DNA of 64,000 nt, from positions 40,930,630 through 40,994,629 of the forward strand of contig OY292274.1 of assembly GCA_958496175.1 (NCBI GenBank), written 5' to 3'. Positions 46,780 through 59,364 of the stretch are shown one piece after another. Under the pieces are notes generated by a model, which searched no databases, was not told the origin of the DNA, and saw only the letters and a program-made list of their open reading frames with translations. The position numbers and the translations under genes are program-made. This stretch comes from Sisyra terminalis. Lineage: Eukaryota; Arthropoda; Insecta; Neuroptera; Sisyridae. Position 1 is the stretch's first letter. Each line of letters opens with the position of its first letter.

Positions 46780-49700
46780 TGGTACTTTACAAAACTGTTT
46801 TTTGATTACCGATAGCTAGTAATGATTTGTTTCAACCAATCAAAAAGTGTATACGGACTGAGATTCCCATAAAACACCTCAATATTTATTGTAACCGATT
46901 TTTATGTATCCTGTATAAAGTAATATTTTTTGTAGCTCGCATTGAACAGCAACAAGTCGTTGGAAACAATATCGTCAAATAATTACTGACTACCGATGCA
47001 AAATGATCATTTTTACAATTATAACAACAAATACAGTAAATTACATCAAAAACTATATTTTATTGGATAATTACACTAACACTGCCTTATTAGGAAACAA
47101 ATTAATAGTGTTCATACTTTAACTGAATTGAATATAACTAGCATAAACTTGTATATGGATAATTCTCATCAAGTCCTGAAATTAGGAAGAAAAAATGTAT
47201 ATATTTTTTAAATATTTGTTGTTGTTTTTTTTTTGTCAATTTTGTAGTATTTTTTGATTTAGAAGTTCAAAAATGTGCTAATCTCAAGTTTAGGACATAG
47301 TAAGGGAATACTTTTCAGGGTACTCTTTATTTATTATTCTATAAAGATATGCATATGGTTCAAAAATTATGACCAACACCATTAACCCAAATTATATTCT
47401 TTTCATGGAAAAAAATTACCATCATGAGACGTTTAAATTTTTGTAAATACTGAAAAGACAAAAATTTCGAGATTTCATGAAAATTACCCATATAATACTT
47501 CCATTGACATTTAGGAAACCAAAATTTTCAATTCTCGGAATTGCAATAATTTCTTATTTCTACAATACAAGAATATTCAAATCAATTAATCGAAATTAAG
47601 AGATATCAACTGTATTTGCTCAAACTAAAATGTAAGGGCAGGTATTTTTAAGGATTATTAAAATAGTTTGTTTTTAAATTTGATTTTAGAAAGAGATAAT
47701 TTAATGAATTTTGGAGTGATAATGTTCTACTATTTGTTAGAGTGTGAATGACAAACTAGAGTTTTTGCTATTATGAACGAAAATTAAAAGCGTACATGAC
47801 GGTGAGCATGTAATTTCATTACAGATAAAAAACTAAATTAAAATATTCACCAGATACATCCGTTAGAGCTTTTAAACAATTAAAAAAAAATGGTAACATA
47901 CACTTTCTGACCCACTTGGTTTTTCATTTAAAACGATCAAGCCTGCAGCATTAAGGATTAGAAGTAATTATTATGTAAGTATGCAACGAGAAATCCAAGA
48001 TAGGGGCCGAAGTTAAAAATTAATTTAAAATAATACCGATTGTATTTATTTCACAAGCGTATCAGAAAGAGTCTACAAAAGACAACAAAAAAAATCAAAA
48101 GTAGAACATTTTATATTTAGCTCCGAGATAATTATTACTGTGAATCGTTGCAAACATGGAAGACAAACGACAAGGAAAAATAATGAAAGTTGGTGTTTTC
48201 CCTTGTCTCTTCTATATCTCTTCATCCCCAATTACAACAACCCACCATTCACCGTGCTTTTAATTGAAACTTATTTTTACTATTTTCTCCTAAGCCAAGA
48301 TAAATATTTTACATTTATTAATGACAGTATAAAACGTTTTAATCAGTGCAGCAGCTTAAAAGTTTTATGGAAAAGTCTGTTCAATGTGTTTTCAAGTAAG
48401 GTAGAAAAAAATGGGATGATATATATTTTTAAGGGAAAATGAGCTATTTTATTTTGAGGAAAATCTGTAAGCTAATTATTTTGGTCTCGAAAGTGTCAAT
48501 TGATTCAAATTTCAATCGAACTTCTTCAATGTTAACATGAAATGTTCAAATAATTGACGATTTACATGTAAATTTTATTAACAAGTTCGTAAATTTATCA
48601 CTTGATTGCAAAGTCGACCAACTTTCGTATATAACTTTCGTTAACCAAATTGCCCAAAATTTGTTAACTACTATTTTCAACAATTAAAAATTGTTTTTCT
48701 TGAATTTTTTAAGTTACAAAATAGAAAATGAGTTTCCAACTGATATGCTTACATAATCCGTAATACAAATTAGTATTAAAGTTAAAATTTGCGAAAACAC
48801 ATTAACATTTAACCAACGATTTAAAGCTGATTTTAAGCATCACTGTGATTATATTAATGTCATTTAAAATTAAGGAAATTGTTACGAACAGTCGTTAACA
48901 CCTAAATGCTTTTGTAAAAGTAATATTCATTTAACGAATTTTATGACTATTTTCGAATAAAGACTTTACATTCGTAAAAATATTATCATTAATCTTTTCA
49001 GTATATCTAACGAAATCAATGATTATTTTTCACTGTACGTCTAGCATAACATAGAATGTACATATTTTTGATCAAAAAGTACCAGTTATCAATAAAATTA
49101 AATTAATTCATTTATCACAAAAGTCTAAAAAAATTTTTTGTAGTATAAGTTATTTTTGATTTTACCTGTGAAGTTTCAAAACAATTATCGAGTGGACTAC
49201 TAACTTCATTGTCAAAGTTAAAGGAATGGCTGAACTTACTTTTCTCTATATCTCTAAACTTCTTACGACTAGTATTTATAATATCTCAAACCTTGAGCTA
49301 ACTTTTCAAAGAAATATTTTTTAATGGAAACTCATTTCTTTTTGTGGACGATTACTCTTCTCTTATTGTTATTTTTATTGATTTTAGAGAGTATATTTAC
49401 TAGATAAAACGGTTATTGACTAGCTAATATCGACATCTTTACCTGCCAAGTATAATATACTATATGTTTTTATATAAAATCGGACTTTACCAAACCAATA
49501 AGTGGTGAAGGCGGCCAATACAGGATTTGTCAAATCATGGATCATTGAGACAATTATTTTGTTTTGATTATTTTGATAAAGAATTTCAATTGGCAAAAGT
49601 GTAAATTTTCTTTGACTTCATCATTTTCAAAAGCAATGAATATAAGTTTTGTATCTAGAAAGTACGAATCATGGACAGCATTAATTTTTCTACTACTTAT

Positions 49701-50870
49701 TAAACTGCTGCTTAAATTACTGCGGAATCCATTGAACTCTTGTCGAAGCTTACGTTAAGGGGTTACATGGGCTTAAGCGGGAAAAAACGACTTATTTTAA
49801 AAAAATTTTCTTCGATGTGAAAAATAAAATATTTTATTTAAACTTTTTATTGTCTTAAAGTCTTAAACATATAAACATGACAATGAATTTCTGAAATTTT
49901 CTTAGAAAAATATCTAAAACTCTGCCATTTCGGCACTTCCGGTGACCCTTCAGAAAAAAGGTGTGTCCGCGTAGATAGCAGAGCTCATGACAGGATCATC
50001 TGAAGTGAAAAAAAAAATACACGTTTTAGTTAAGACCATAAACTAGGCGTTTGACGAAAAAAACATTTTTTTGGTAAGGCTTTTCACCCAAAAAAGCAAA
50101 TTTCGGTGAAACTTATTCTACATTTTTTTTAAATAATTATTTAAAAATTAAAAAAATATATTTAATAATGAAAGCTTATTTTTCAGATAAAAAATTTGTT
50201 TTATAGTAACACACCTAATAGTGTAGGCATTATTTTTCCGACACTTTAAGTTTTTTTTTATTTTATAATTGTTACCTAGCTGCTACTTAAAATATATTTA
50301 CCAGTTTGTTCTCGGAAAAAAGTATCAAATGGGAAAAGTAAAGGATATGGATAAAAAGAAATGGTAATACTTATTTGAAGAAACTGTATTGGCTTAGTTT
50401 TTTCCAAAGCTCATATTTAATACTTTTTGGTTATTGGGCAAATAAAAATTAAAATAATAATACCATATCAAATTAGTTCTCATAGTATAATAAAATATCA
50501 GAAGTAGAGGAACATAGGAAAAAGGAAAATTGTTTGATTTACAAAAAACGAGATAAATAACACTAAAAATGTTCAATACTAAAACCTGCGAGTAAAAATC
50601 TCAAAAGAAGATAATATATAACGTTTATGTATCTAACTATTTAATTTAGATAAGTATTAATAATAGTTTGTAGAATCGGAAACAATTAATCAAGATCGCA
50701 ATAAAGATAGGTTCCGAAAACATAAAAGGGGAATATAACAATATTTAAAACTTTTTGCTGTTAAAATGTGATGAAACTTTGCCTAAGTTTTTACTGAATT
50801 TTTTTTTTTTTGATAGGATGTTGTTTCGTTAGAACTTTTCTTTTTCTTCTCATTTAATGATTCCATTCCT
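46780..50870. other. intronic AT-rich stretch, little recognised
   Basis: A block from about 49755 (AAGGGGTTACATGGGCTTAA) to about 50030 (CAGAGCTCATGACAGGATCA) is less AT-rich and reads like an interspersed repeat, but no second copy is in the window. Otherwise nothing. Confidence 0.4.
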
Positions 50871-50877
50871 GGTACAA

Positions 50878-51083
50878 GTAGCTTTTGTACACTTTCTGAC
50901 AATGTTTCATTCTCAATTTTGTTTTTAATTCAATTTACAAATTTGTTGTTAATTTAATTCTGACATCGCCTAATCTCTCCTCCTCTTTTATCTCAAAGCT
51001 TACATTATGACCGATTTATTCGGAAATTAAATTAAAAACAAAATAAAGAATGAGTTGTGAATAGTAGCTTCTATAAAAGCTAT
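50878..51083. mobile_element. MITE family M, copy 2 (diverged)
   Basis: Left GTAGCTTTTGTACACTTTCT and right CTATAAAAGCTA are inverted. Inner arms carry TTTTGTTTTTAATT and GACCGATTTATTCGG blocks matching the copies at 21.3 and 58.3 kb. Confidence 0.5.
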
Positions 51084-51089
51084 TTATTT

Positions 51090-52100
51090 ATATCCCATTT
51101 CTTATTCGATCACTTCCGTATAAATACAATAATTATTTGAAATACTTTAATTCTATAATTAATATAATATTTGATCTATTATTTTGAAAAGTGAGATAAG
51201 TCTAATTTTTGGCTGTTCGGATATTTAATTTTTAATTGAATTAATTTTAAAAAAATGGCCAATATTAAGCTGTTAAAGTAAGATTAAAACACTATAGACC
51301 TGTGAAGTTTTATTATGACATAATACTTATGAACACGACAACAGTGGTTCAAACACGACTTTTAAGCTCCAAACGAACTTACAATACTTTCAAAAAAAAA
51401 ATATGATTACAAGTGGAAATTTAGCTTCATATGTTATACACATTAGTATGCTTCATTTAAATGCTTTTTAGTTGAAAAAAAATATCTAAAATTAAAAATT
51501 TTTTAATACAATTAGCATAGTAATAAATTATTGGTAAATAGGTGGTATATCTAGAATAGTGCTAATATCCAGAACTAAAATTAGATAAATATGAGAAAAT
51601 TTTTTGAAAATGTTAAATAAATGTGGCAAGAAGATGTCGAAAAGAGGTTTTCAGATTTTTCAAGAAGCAATTGTCCCATTTAAATATTTTTTACCCTTTA
51701 GTTTCAATTGATATTAAAAATATTGAAGAAAATAAGAAAATGGTGTATAAAGTATACCTATAGTATAAAGAACTACGATGTGACCCTTAATTGAACTAGA
51801 AATATAAGAAAATTGGTATTCCAGAATTTTATAGGTCATTACCTATAGATCGTTTTCCAGGAATTCAACGTTTTGCTAGAATAATATTATCAATGTTTTT
51901 AGCACATATATTTGTCAACAGCTTTTTCACAATACAAGATGAATAAAACTGTGAAGAGTACTAAATTTACTGAAAAACATTTAGTATCGATTTTGAAAAT
52001 AACTTCAAGCGAAACTAAATAACAAATTTTTTTTTTATTTTTAATTTTTAGTTTTGTACAACAAAAGTTAATAGTTAAACTGGTGTTATTAAGAAATATT
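51090..52100. other. intronic AT-rich stretch, nothing recognised
   Basis: No feature supported. Confidence 0.45.
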
Positions 52101-52103
52101 ATA

Positions 52104-52143
52104 GTACCTAAAGAAGTCGGGAAACCGTTGAAACGTGTTGTAC
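52104..52143 (+). ncRNA. hammerhead ribozyme-like relic H5
   Basis: Stem I GTAC (52104-52107) pairs with GTAC (52140-52143). The core is CTAAAGA (expected CTGAAGA; G5 lost). Stem II CGG/CCG is closed by a GAAA tetraloop, followed by GAA, stem III A-C/G-T and pyrimidine T52139. The architecture is complete, but the G5 change predicts no activity. No Penelope-like coding sequence is recognisable beside it. Confidence 0.4.
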
Positions 52144-52344
52144 AAAAATAAAAATAAAATTACCAAAAAACAATGAGAATTTAAACAGCTTTTAACTTAC
52201 TAGGGAAAAGAACCAACAAAATATTTTTAATACAAATTTTGGTGATTTAAAAATAAGATCCGGTACATTATATCCAAAAAAAAAATTATATATTCTTCCT
52301 TATTAATAAATTTGCTAAATTCACTTTCTGAAATTTAATAATAC

Positions 52345-52425
52345 TAAGTAGGAGCGGCCCGCAGGATTTAAAATGTAATTTTTGAAGAATTTGGCCCTTA
52401 CCATATATGGAAATGAGTTTGGCAT
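52345..52425 (-). mobile_element. hAT-type MITE relic
   Basis: Read in reverse it starts CTGGCATGCCAAACTCATTT and ends CTGCGGGCCGCTCC, familiar hAT MITE sequence. Only one end is seen and no target duplication. Confidence 0.35.
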
Positions 52426-53024
52426 GCCAGTCTTCAAATATGAGGCACATAATAGTTAGAACGTTATTATTTAAGTAACTTGATTACTTTTCTAAAGCAA
52501 TTAAAAATTATCAATTAATTTAATAAATTGATAAAGCTAAGTGACTACTGAGGTGTAGACTAGAGTGAACTTGGTTATAAAATTGCCAAAGTTATAAAGA
52601 CTATCATCGGGTCCTCACTTTTCTAAATATTTTTCTTACCTAGTCCATTAAATTTGAACTGAAACAAATGTTCATATGTCAACCATCATAATTTCAATCT
52701 ACTTCTCGTAGACTTAGAGAGGAAATTATATATTTTGTAAAAATATGCTGTGGAAAGAGTACGAAGACTCGACAAATTAAGGGGAAATAACGATTTAAAT
52801 TTAACATTCGACTTATAGAGCACGTTCCCTCTAGTCTAGAACTCAGTGTAAGCAACCCTGTTTACCTTTCAAATAATGTACTTGTATAGGTTTGGGATTC
52901 TTGAACTACCGTCTTGGAAAATGAAGGTTTCACCTTTTTTTTGTACACTAGTTCTTTGTGCTTACATAATATGTTATATGTAAAATCTCACCTACTTAAA
53001 CTATTTTTAATTGTTATTAACGTG

Positions 53025-53180
53025 TTAACTTATAACAACTATGGTCTTTAGCGTCTCTAGGGTTAGTAAAAATCCACAATCGAGAAATATCGAAAATTTG
53101 CTCGATATGAAGATCGAACTTAACACCTACCAGTTTTGGAGCGATCACCTTGGCCACTCGACCACCAGTAGGCTTTAAAC
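53025..53180 (-). repeat. tRNA-derived SINE, copy S3 (reference copy)
   Basis: On the minus strand: TTTAAAGCCTACTGGTGG, box A TGGTCGAGTGGCCAAGG, ACTGGTAGGTGTTAAG, box B-like AGTTCGATCTTC, the block ATCGAGCAAATTTTCGATAT, then TTTTTACTAACCCTAGAGAC and GCTAAAGACC. Box A resembles those of tRNAs with a GTGG-TTAAGG motif. This is the longest and clearest copy. Confidence 0.65.
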
Positions 53181-53189
53181 TTAAACTAT

Positions 53190-54490
53190 TTTACTGACTT
53201 AATTTTTGTCCTTAGATTCAAATTGTATTCAAAGTTGTTACTTAATTTTTTTCCAGTTGTTTGGATAGTTTGAAATTTCCAATAAATAGTAAAATATTAA
53301 GATCACTACCAAAAGCTAGTTTTCAAATCATAAATTTCAAAAGATTTTAAGAGAAAAATAATCAATCGAACGCGAAAGACAATGCAACTGAAAATATTTA
53401 ATTAGTACCAGAAAGACTATAATGATGACTACATTCTGTTAATATTTTTATTCAATTTTGAAACTTGAAATTATTTTTTTAGTATCCTTTTATAAAATCA
53501 AAATATTTATAAAAATAGAAACGAAACCTTAACAGGAAAAAACATACTTACCGAAAAATATTTTTTGTAAGGCAACAAATTTTCACACCCATTTATCCAG
53601 TTATTATATCCAAGTTGAAATTTTTACTCAATATTTGCAAAATTTAAGACATTATATATTTTATGTTTTATAAAATTTCATCTCCCTCTCAGTTCTTAAA
53701 GGCCTATAGTGAGAAAAAACTTGAGTAGTTTATAGTTTTTCTTATATATCAGAAGCTTATAGCTCTTATCCTCTATATGCAATAAAAGTAATCTTTTCCA
53801 GAATTTTATCTTGTCGGAAATACTGTGCTGTTTGGTTTTCGTGTAACGTTTTTTTCATAATTTTGGTTGACAAAATACACTTTTATTGCAGGGAATAAAT
53901 CTATTTTTTCCTAAATATTAATTGTTGTCGTTTCCCTCTATATATTTGTCTAGGCACATGAAAATAATATTCCTGCTAGCTAAGCTACGAAAATATGGCC
54001 AGTTGTAAAAATATATTTTATATTTGAAATTATTTTAATTCTTTTTTACATAACTTTTTTGAAATGATATTTTTTAAAGAATTTAAAATTGATTAGTTAA
54101 ATAAACCGTTTAATTTCAAGATATTAATTTAAGTAAAACCTTTTATATTTTTAATAACTTTATCTTGTCCTTACGTGGTTTTCTGAGGATTTGTTTTAAT
54201 TCTTGTAAATTAGGTGGGATTATGTTTTGTGTATCAATTATCCATTTCCCAATATTTACCTGTAAACAACTCCAGTTTATGATTTCCTTCATAATACTCT
54301 GATTATTAAGGATTGAATATTTTATTGATATTAAACAGGTAAGGAAAACCCAATAAAATTAGACCTTTTGCACTTATTCATGAAATTATTTACAATACAA
54401 GTATTTTGAAAATATTCTAAACTAATATCAAAACATAATGCAACTGTTAATTTTTAAACTTTAATTGATAAAATCTAAGAAACATTCATT
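53190..54490. other. intronic AT-rich stretch, nothing recognised
   Basis: No feature supported. Confidence 0.45.
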
Positions 54491-54499
54491 TAAAAAAAA

Positions 54500-55690
54500 A
54501 ATTGTTAAATCCAAAATGCTTAAAATAAACTCCTATTGGCTTGTTTTGAAATAACACCATAGTACAGAAAATTCAAAATGACACGGATGTTTTCCTATAA
54601 GAAATGTATTTAAACATAAATAGTAAGGTTGTTTAAATCGTTCAAACTAAATATGAAGGATTAAAACCATTTACAATATTTAATTTTTAGTGTTGTCAAA
54701 TATATTATATTACACTTTTTAAATCTGTTAAGTTAATTTACCTTCTAGAAATCATTTTACAGCTAGGTATCTAAGCAAATAAGTAGAAAAAAAAGAACTT
54801 ATCTACTTTAAAAAGTTATAATAAAGTTTAAAGACTGTTATTTTTTCTGAGTATAGTGTTTATAAACTTTGATAATATGTCCAAATTTCCATCAAATTGG
54901 TTCAATCATTGTTGAGAAGAAATTTTTTCCTATTTCTGATTTTTTTCGATTTATTCGCAAATAAATAGACATAGAAAGCTAAAACTTTGGGTATGAGCTT
55001 ATCTTTTTAGGTACCAACATACTCTTCAAAAATGGTTCCAATACCTTTTTAAAGCCGATTTTTCATTGTTGTGGTCCTATGGCTTTTCTTTACTTTTCCC
55101 TTTAGTTAACATTTTTAAACCATTGGAAAATTATTTACTATACTTTTAACAAATTATTTAAGAATTTTAGGTTTAATTTAATTGATTGCGATTTTTTTGA
55201 ATTAAAAACTTAATATAAATCCATACACAATGACACATGCTTTTTAAAGAAATAAAAATAATTTTTCTAATTTTCCAGTCAAGTCAAAATTTTTTGTATC
55301 TTTAAAAAACTGTTCATTGTATCTTGCTTCAAATTCAAATATCTTGCTTCAACTATAGTTTGATCGTATAAAAAACAATTTTTCTTACTTGTGTTAAATG
55401 ACTTTGTAGCGAAATGATAAATAAAACGCTTAATTTTTATATACACTAAACAAAATTAATCTAAATTTCATAGAAAAAATGAGAAATGTTTAGGTTATAA
55501 AAACGTTTTCCGAAGCAAAAAGTGTAATAGTTATGTATATTATTTTGTTTCATTACAACCGCTTAGTAATCTGTTTATATCTCGGTTTCGATAAATGTAC
55601 TGTGACGTCACAGAACCCATGTACCCATCCGTCGTTTTCGGACTCTCATTTGCTCATAGGTATTTTTAAGTAAAAGTATAAATAAAATAT
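54500..55690 (-). repeat. dispersed repeat family R, copy 1
   Basis: On the minus strand it runs from AGCAAATGAGAGTCCGAAAAC past the palindrome CTGTGACGTCACAG (55600-55613) to CGATTTAAACAACC and GGAAAACATCCGTG (54.6 kb). The same blocks occur in order at 61590-62165 (plus, shorter interior). The last part also recurs at 57690-57930. No coding sequence was found. Confidence 0.6.
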
Positions 55691-55699
55691 GTGTATATG

Positions 55700-57680
55700 G
55701 TGTATTTTAAAAATAAGATAATCCAAATTATTATAGAATGGCTTCATTTGCCATTAGCTTTATTTAAGGAATACCAAATGAATAATGAGCATCAAAAAAT
55801 GCTCTACATTTTCAGTTGAATGAACTTGATTTCATACAAGAAAAAGAAAATTAAAAGGGATTGAATTCTCTTTGAGCTTTTCAGTTATATGCAATGAATT
55901 TTGATGAATTGATAAAAAGCCTTAAAAACCTCGATTTTTCTCAATAAAAATGCATCTTAATGTTTCCATGTAAAATTATAAAAGAATTATAAAGTTTTTC
56001 AATATAATTGCTGTTTTAAGATCCTCCTGCAAAATTTAAACAAAAGTGGCAGATAAAGAAATCAGCATCGACAATTATATTTTATTTATAATTGCTTGGC
56101 AAACTAGGGTGAGATAAGGCCAAATTAATCAAACAAAGATACACTACAGTTTTTTCCCCTGATTTTCTTTCTTATTTGATAGAAGTTGTCGCCGAAAATG
56201 GCATTGAAAGAGACGAATCGCTTGTCAAATTTTCGGCGTCCTGATATCATGCATGCTCGAGTGGAAAAGCCTTTTGAAAATTCTCGTATATTTATCTTAA
56301 AATATTATTTATTTTACCTAAAACCATTTTCGATATTTTAAATGTTGACGCAAACGATTACAATTTATCTAGCTTTTTGATTTCTTATGTTTCGTTACGC
56401 TTGACAAAGTCCTAAAGAAATTTTATTTCATTCAATCAACATAAAATACAAATTAATTTTGACTTTTTTACTGAAGGAAATACTTCAAGTTTTTGAATGT
56501 AATTTATTTCCATAGAGCATTTAGACATTTTTATTTGGTATCATATAATATTAATGATTACAACAAACCATACCAATAGTTTTCGAGGACAAGTTGACAA
56601 ATAAATTTTCATCCCTTTTTTTAGTTTTGTCCATCCAATCCCATATTTCTATCTCAATATCTCCCCCGCTCTGTCACGCTTTATTAAGGGAAAATATTTT
56701 GTTGACAAATTAATTTTCTCGAAACATTAAACCTCGGCTTAATTTCGCTCAAAGCGAAACACAATATTGAAAATGAAAATTGAAAAATTTTACATTAATT
56801 AAATGAATGAAATGTGTAATTTTGTCGTGTTAATTAAACAAAATTTATTTAATTAACGATGAGTACCAAATTAGAGGAAAAGTGTGATTAGACGATTTTA
56901 TCAATTGTTGTTGTGTTGATAAAGTTTAATGAAAACATTTTTGTTATTGTAAAATTTCCATTTGAAAATTCGTCGAAATTTTTTTGAAAAGATTTTATCT
57001 CTTGAACGAATTTAGCTGAAAAGTATTCTTTTTTTCTTTGAACTCAAAAACAATGTTAGCTTGAAGGCTTACACAAGAAAAGCTTGGGAAGGAAAACAAT
57101 GAAGCTTTTAGTTGTTTATCTTTTTGTTTTACGAATTCGAATTGACTTACCTACTTGAACGAAAAGTTACATAAAAATAACTACGAACAATGAAAAAGTT
57201 TTTCTTTCTTTAAAGACACGTAACAATCCATGATCATAAAAATTTTATATGAATAGATTAATTGTCCTGGAAATATTTTAATTTTGCTATTGTTCTACGG
57301 AGCTTTTAAGAAAATTTTAGCACATGCATAACATGCATATTTGTAATAAGTTAATCAAAATTTACAATAACATTTTGGTAGTTCATTATATCTATAGAAA
57401 TCTATGTTTTTTACGAAAACAAATTATTTCAATTATCAGCAAAGCAAGATTATAAAATGTTACTGTTATTTATAATAGCTTGAAAAGGCAGTAATAAAGT
57501 GCGGAAAGTTGCGCAAAAATAACAAAGTGTAATTTTTTTTAAAAATTCTAAAACCATAACAAATTAAAGATAAACAACAAGATCGGAATCAATAATAAAT
57601 AATGAATTTTTTACAATTCTTCCCCTTGGAGAACATTTTTGTATATTAAAAATTTTTATAATTTTTTTCTTTAGAAATAG
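55700..57680. other. intronic AT-rich stretch, nothing recognised
   Basis: No feature supported. Confidence 0.45.
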
Positions 57681-57689
57681 AGCTTGTGT

Positions 57690-57930
57690 TTAAATGGTTT
57701 AAATCATTAACATAATGTTTAAACGATTTCAAGTAACTTTACCTTTGTGTCAAAATACATTTGTCATGGGAAAACATCCCTGAGATTTTGAAGCTTCATA
57801 TTGTGACGTCTTTTTAATGCCGCGCCAATAGGAAAATGTTTTAGGCATTTTGAATTTAACGATTTTTTTGCATTTCTAAACGAATATTTCTTAAGTTTTA
57901 TCAAGTAAAGTCAAAAATTAACATAATTGA
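57690..57930 (+). repeat. dispersed repeat family R, copy 2 (partial)
   Basis: Blocks GTTTAAACGATTT, AAAATACATTTGTCATGG, GAGATTTTGAAGCTTC, TTTTTAATGCCG and CGAATATTTCTTAAGTTTT parallel 61940-62150 in the same orientation. The upstream part with the intact palindrome is absent. Confidence 0.65.
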
Positions 57931-57944
57931 TAATAGCTCGTGGG

Positions 57945-58132
57945 TCACTTACATGCATGGCGCCCATAAGCATCTTACAAGGTGAAATAAAGAGAGAGCG
58001 ATACAGGTGCAGTGCAAGTCTTTTTCTACAAACTTAACAAACAAACGGTTGCTTAACCATCGGAGGTCAGTTAAAAAGCTTGCGTGGGTCAATGTTTGAC
58101 TCACGGGTCATAGGTTCGCCATCACTGTACTA
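57945..58132. mobile_element. hAT-type MITE relic
   Basis: The right end read in reverse is CAGTGATGGCGAACCTATGA, a well-known hAT terminus. Internal GACTCACGGGTCATAGG and CGTGGGTCACTTAC are decayed inverted parts. No left terminus or target duplication could be placed. Confidence 0.45.
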
Positions 58133-58347
58133 TACCAACCCCTATTGTATGGGTGTTATTTTTTAAACTTTATGGGCTGAGTATTAAGATTTTGATTATA
58201 TAAACTTTAAAGTTTATAGAACAAGCTTACATTCTTTTACAAATAAACCCAAAAAAAAAAATGTGACCTGTGGAGGAATTATGTTGGAGGAATAAATGGA
58301 AGAAGCTCTCATTATTATTTTTTTCAGCTATACTTTGTGGGACTCAT

Positions 58348-58571
58348 GGCTCATGTTCTTTTTAGGTCGAACAATGTCTGGTGAGGTGCATTTTCTACTT
58401 TGTTTTTTATTCTATTAGCGATTTTTTTATTAATTAAACTCTAATATGGTGTGATTTTCTCTTTTGTGGCTATATTTTCATCAAGGGCCGATTTATTCGT
58501 GAATTAAATTCAAAATAAAGTAGAAAATGGAACGTTGCCAAACTTTGACCGACCTAAAAAAGACATGACCC
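58348..58571. mobile_element. MITE family M, copy 3
   Basis: Left GGCTCATGTTCTTTTTAGGT is inverted at the right (CCTAAAAAAGACATGACCC). Arms continue with CATTTTCTACTTTGTTTT and its mate AAAATAAAGTAGAAAATG, and with CGATTTATTCGTGAATTAAA. This is the best-preserved of the three copies. Confidence 0.65.
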
Positions 58572-59227
58572 TTTGTGGTATTATTTATTGATTAAAGAGG
58601 CCATAACTATCAATTTCTTGAAAGTATAAATACCTATACTCTAAAGGTATTTTTGATTTACAATTAATTAACACTGCAGTTCTATATTGTTTTTTAAATT
58701 TCTAACTACACTTCTGATTAATTTAAACATTGAAAAAGTCTGGTTAAAGAATTGAAGCGAAGAAAAATGGTGGAATTTCAACTTGAGCTAGCGTTCAGAA
58801 TGCTTAATTGGATAAATAAATTTCAAATTGCTCCACATACATCTATTTCGAGGCTTATTAAAAGCTCGTGAATGTCATTTGATCAGATATGATAAGTGGT
58901 GATATTTTCCTCTTCAACTATGTATGTCGTTCTCATGCTCAATAAAGCTTATTAACAAGAGCTTAATTTTATAGGAGTTTTTTCCCTGTCTAATTGTTCA
59001 TTGTGCAACGAGGCAACTTGTTTTTTAATTGTTACGCTCGAATACTCCACTCTCGTAATTTTTAATTATTGGTAGAATAATCGGAAGAATTAGTGGTGAA
59101 TATTTTTTTTCAAAATTTTGAGGTCAAGGTTATTGAATTTTGAGACTAGGATTTATGCGTTGTGATAATTTTTATACTTTTTGGAAAATGGTTAATTAAA
59201 GCAGCTTTTCTTGTTGTTGTGTTTCAG

Positions 59228-59364
59228 TGTTTGGGGATGATAACGAATATCGACTAACGCAACATTTGATGAAGCGTTATGACGCTTCCGTTCGTCCCGT
59301 CGAAAACTCTTCGCTTCCGTTGACCGTCGTTTTCGGCCTCTCACTCCATCACATCATAGACGTG
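59228..59364 (+). CDS. nicotinic acetylcholine receptor subunit, exon 2 (N-terminal ligand-binding domain)
   Basis: The acceptor TGTGTTTCAG precedes the exon, and the donor GACGTG|GTAATA follows at 59364/59365. After two bases completing a split valine codon, it encodes 45 residues: FGDDNEYRLTQHLMKRYDAS, VRPVENSSLPLTVVFGLSLH, HIIDV. The pattern Y...RPV.N.S.PL.V.FGL.L..IIDV and its end at IIDV are diagnostic of the first part of the extracellular domain of nicotinic receptor subunits, where the next exon normally begins D-E-K-N-Q. NSS is a glycosylation site. Length (137 bp) and phase fit exon 2 of this family. The product would be a plasma-membrane ligand-gated cation channel subunit. Wording resembles insect subunits often labelled alpha-9/alpha-10-like, but the alpha-defining CC pair lies outside the window. 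Confidence 0.9.

Larger units (their letters stand above)
32055..59227 (+). other. receptor intron 1 (about 27.2 kb), TE-rich
   Basis: The intron starts GTAAGA and ends TGTGTTTCAG. It holds the elements listed separately. Stretches inside it where I see nothing are 32060-33020, 33340-35260, 36280-40255, 43050-43360, 44270-45700, 46780-49750, 51090-52100, 52430-53020, 53190-54490, 55700-57680 and 58575-59220. Open frames at 33623-33868 and 48140-48442 have no recognisable domain. Confidence 0.6.

Noticed and set aside
48140..48442. 100-codon open frame
   Set aside because: It starts with GTG, is aromatic- and lysine-rich as expected for AT-rich chance frames, and shows no family resemblance.
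49755..50030. Possible interspersed repeat starting AAGGGGTTACATGGGC
   Set aside because: It reads like a dispersed insect repeat, but there is no second copy in the window and no terminal structure, so it was not called.
58305..58380. Possible small exon between TTTTTTTCAG and TTTTTAG|GTCG
   Set aside because: The sequence is the left end of MITE family M copy 3, which explains it fully.
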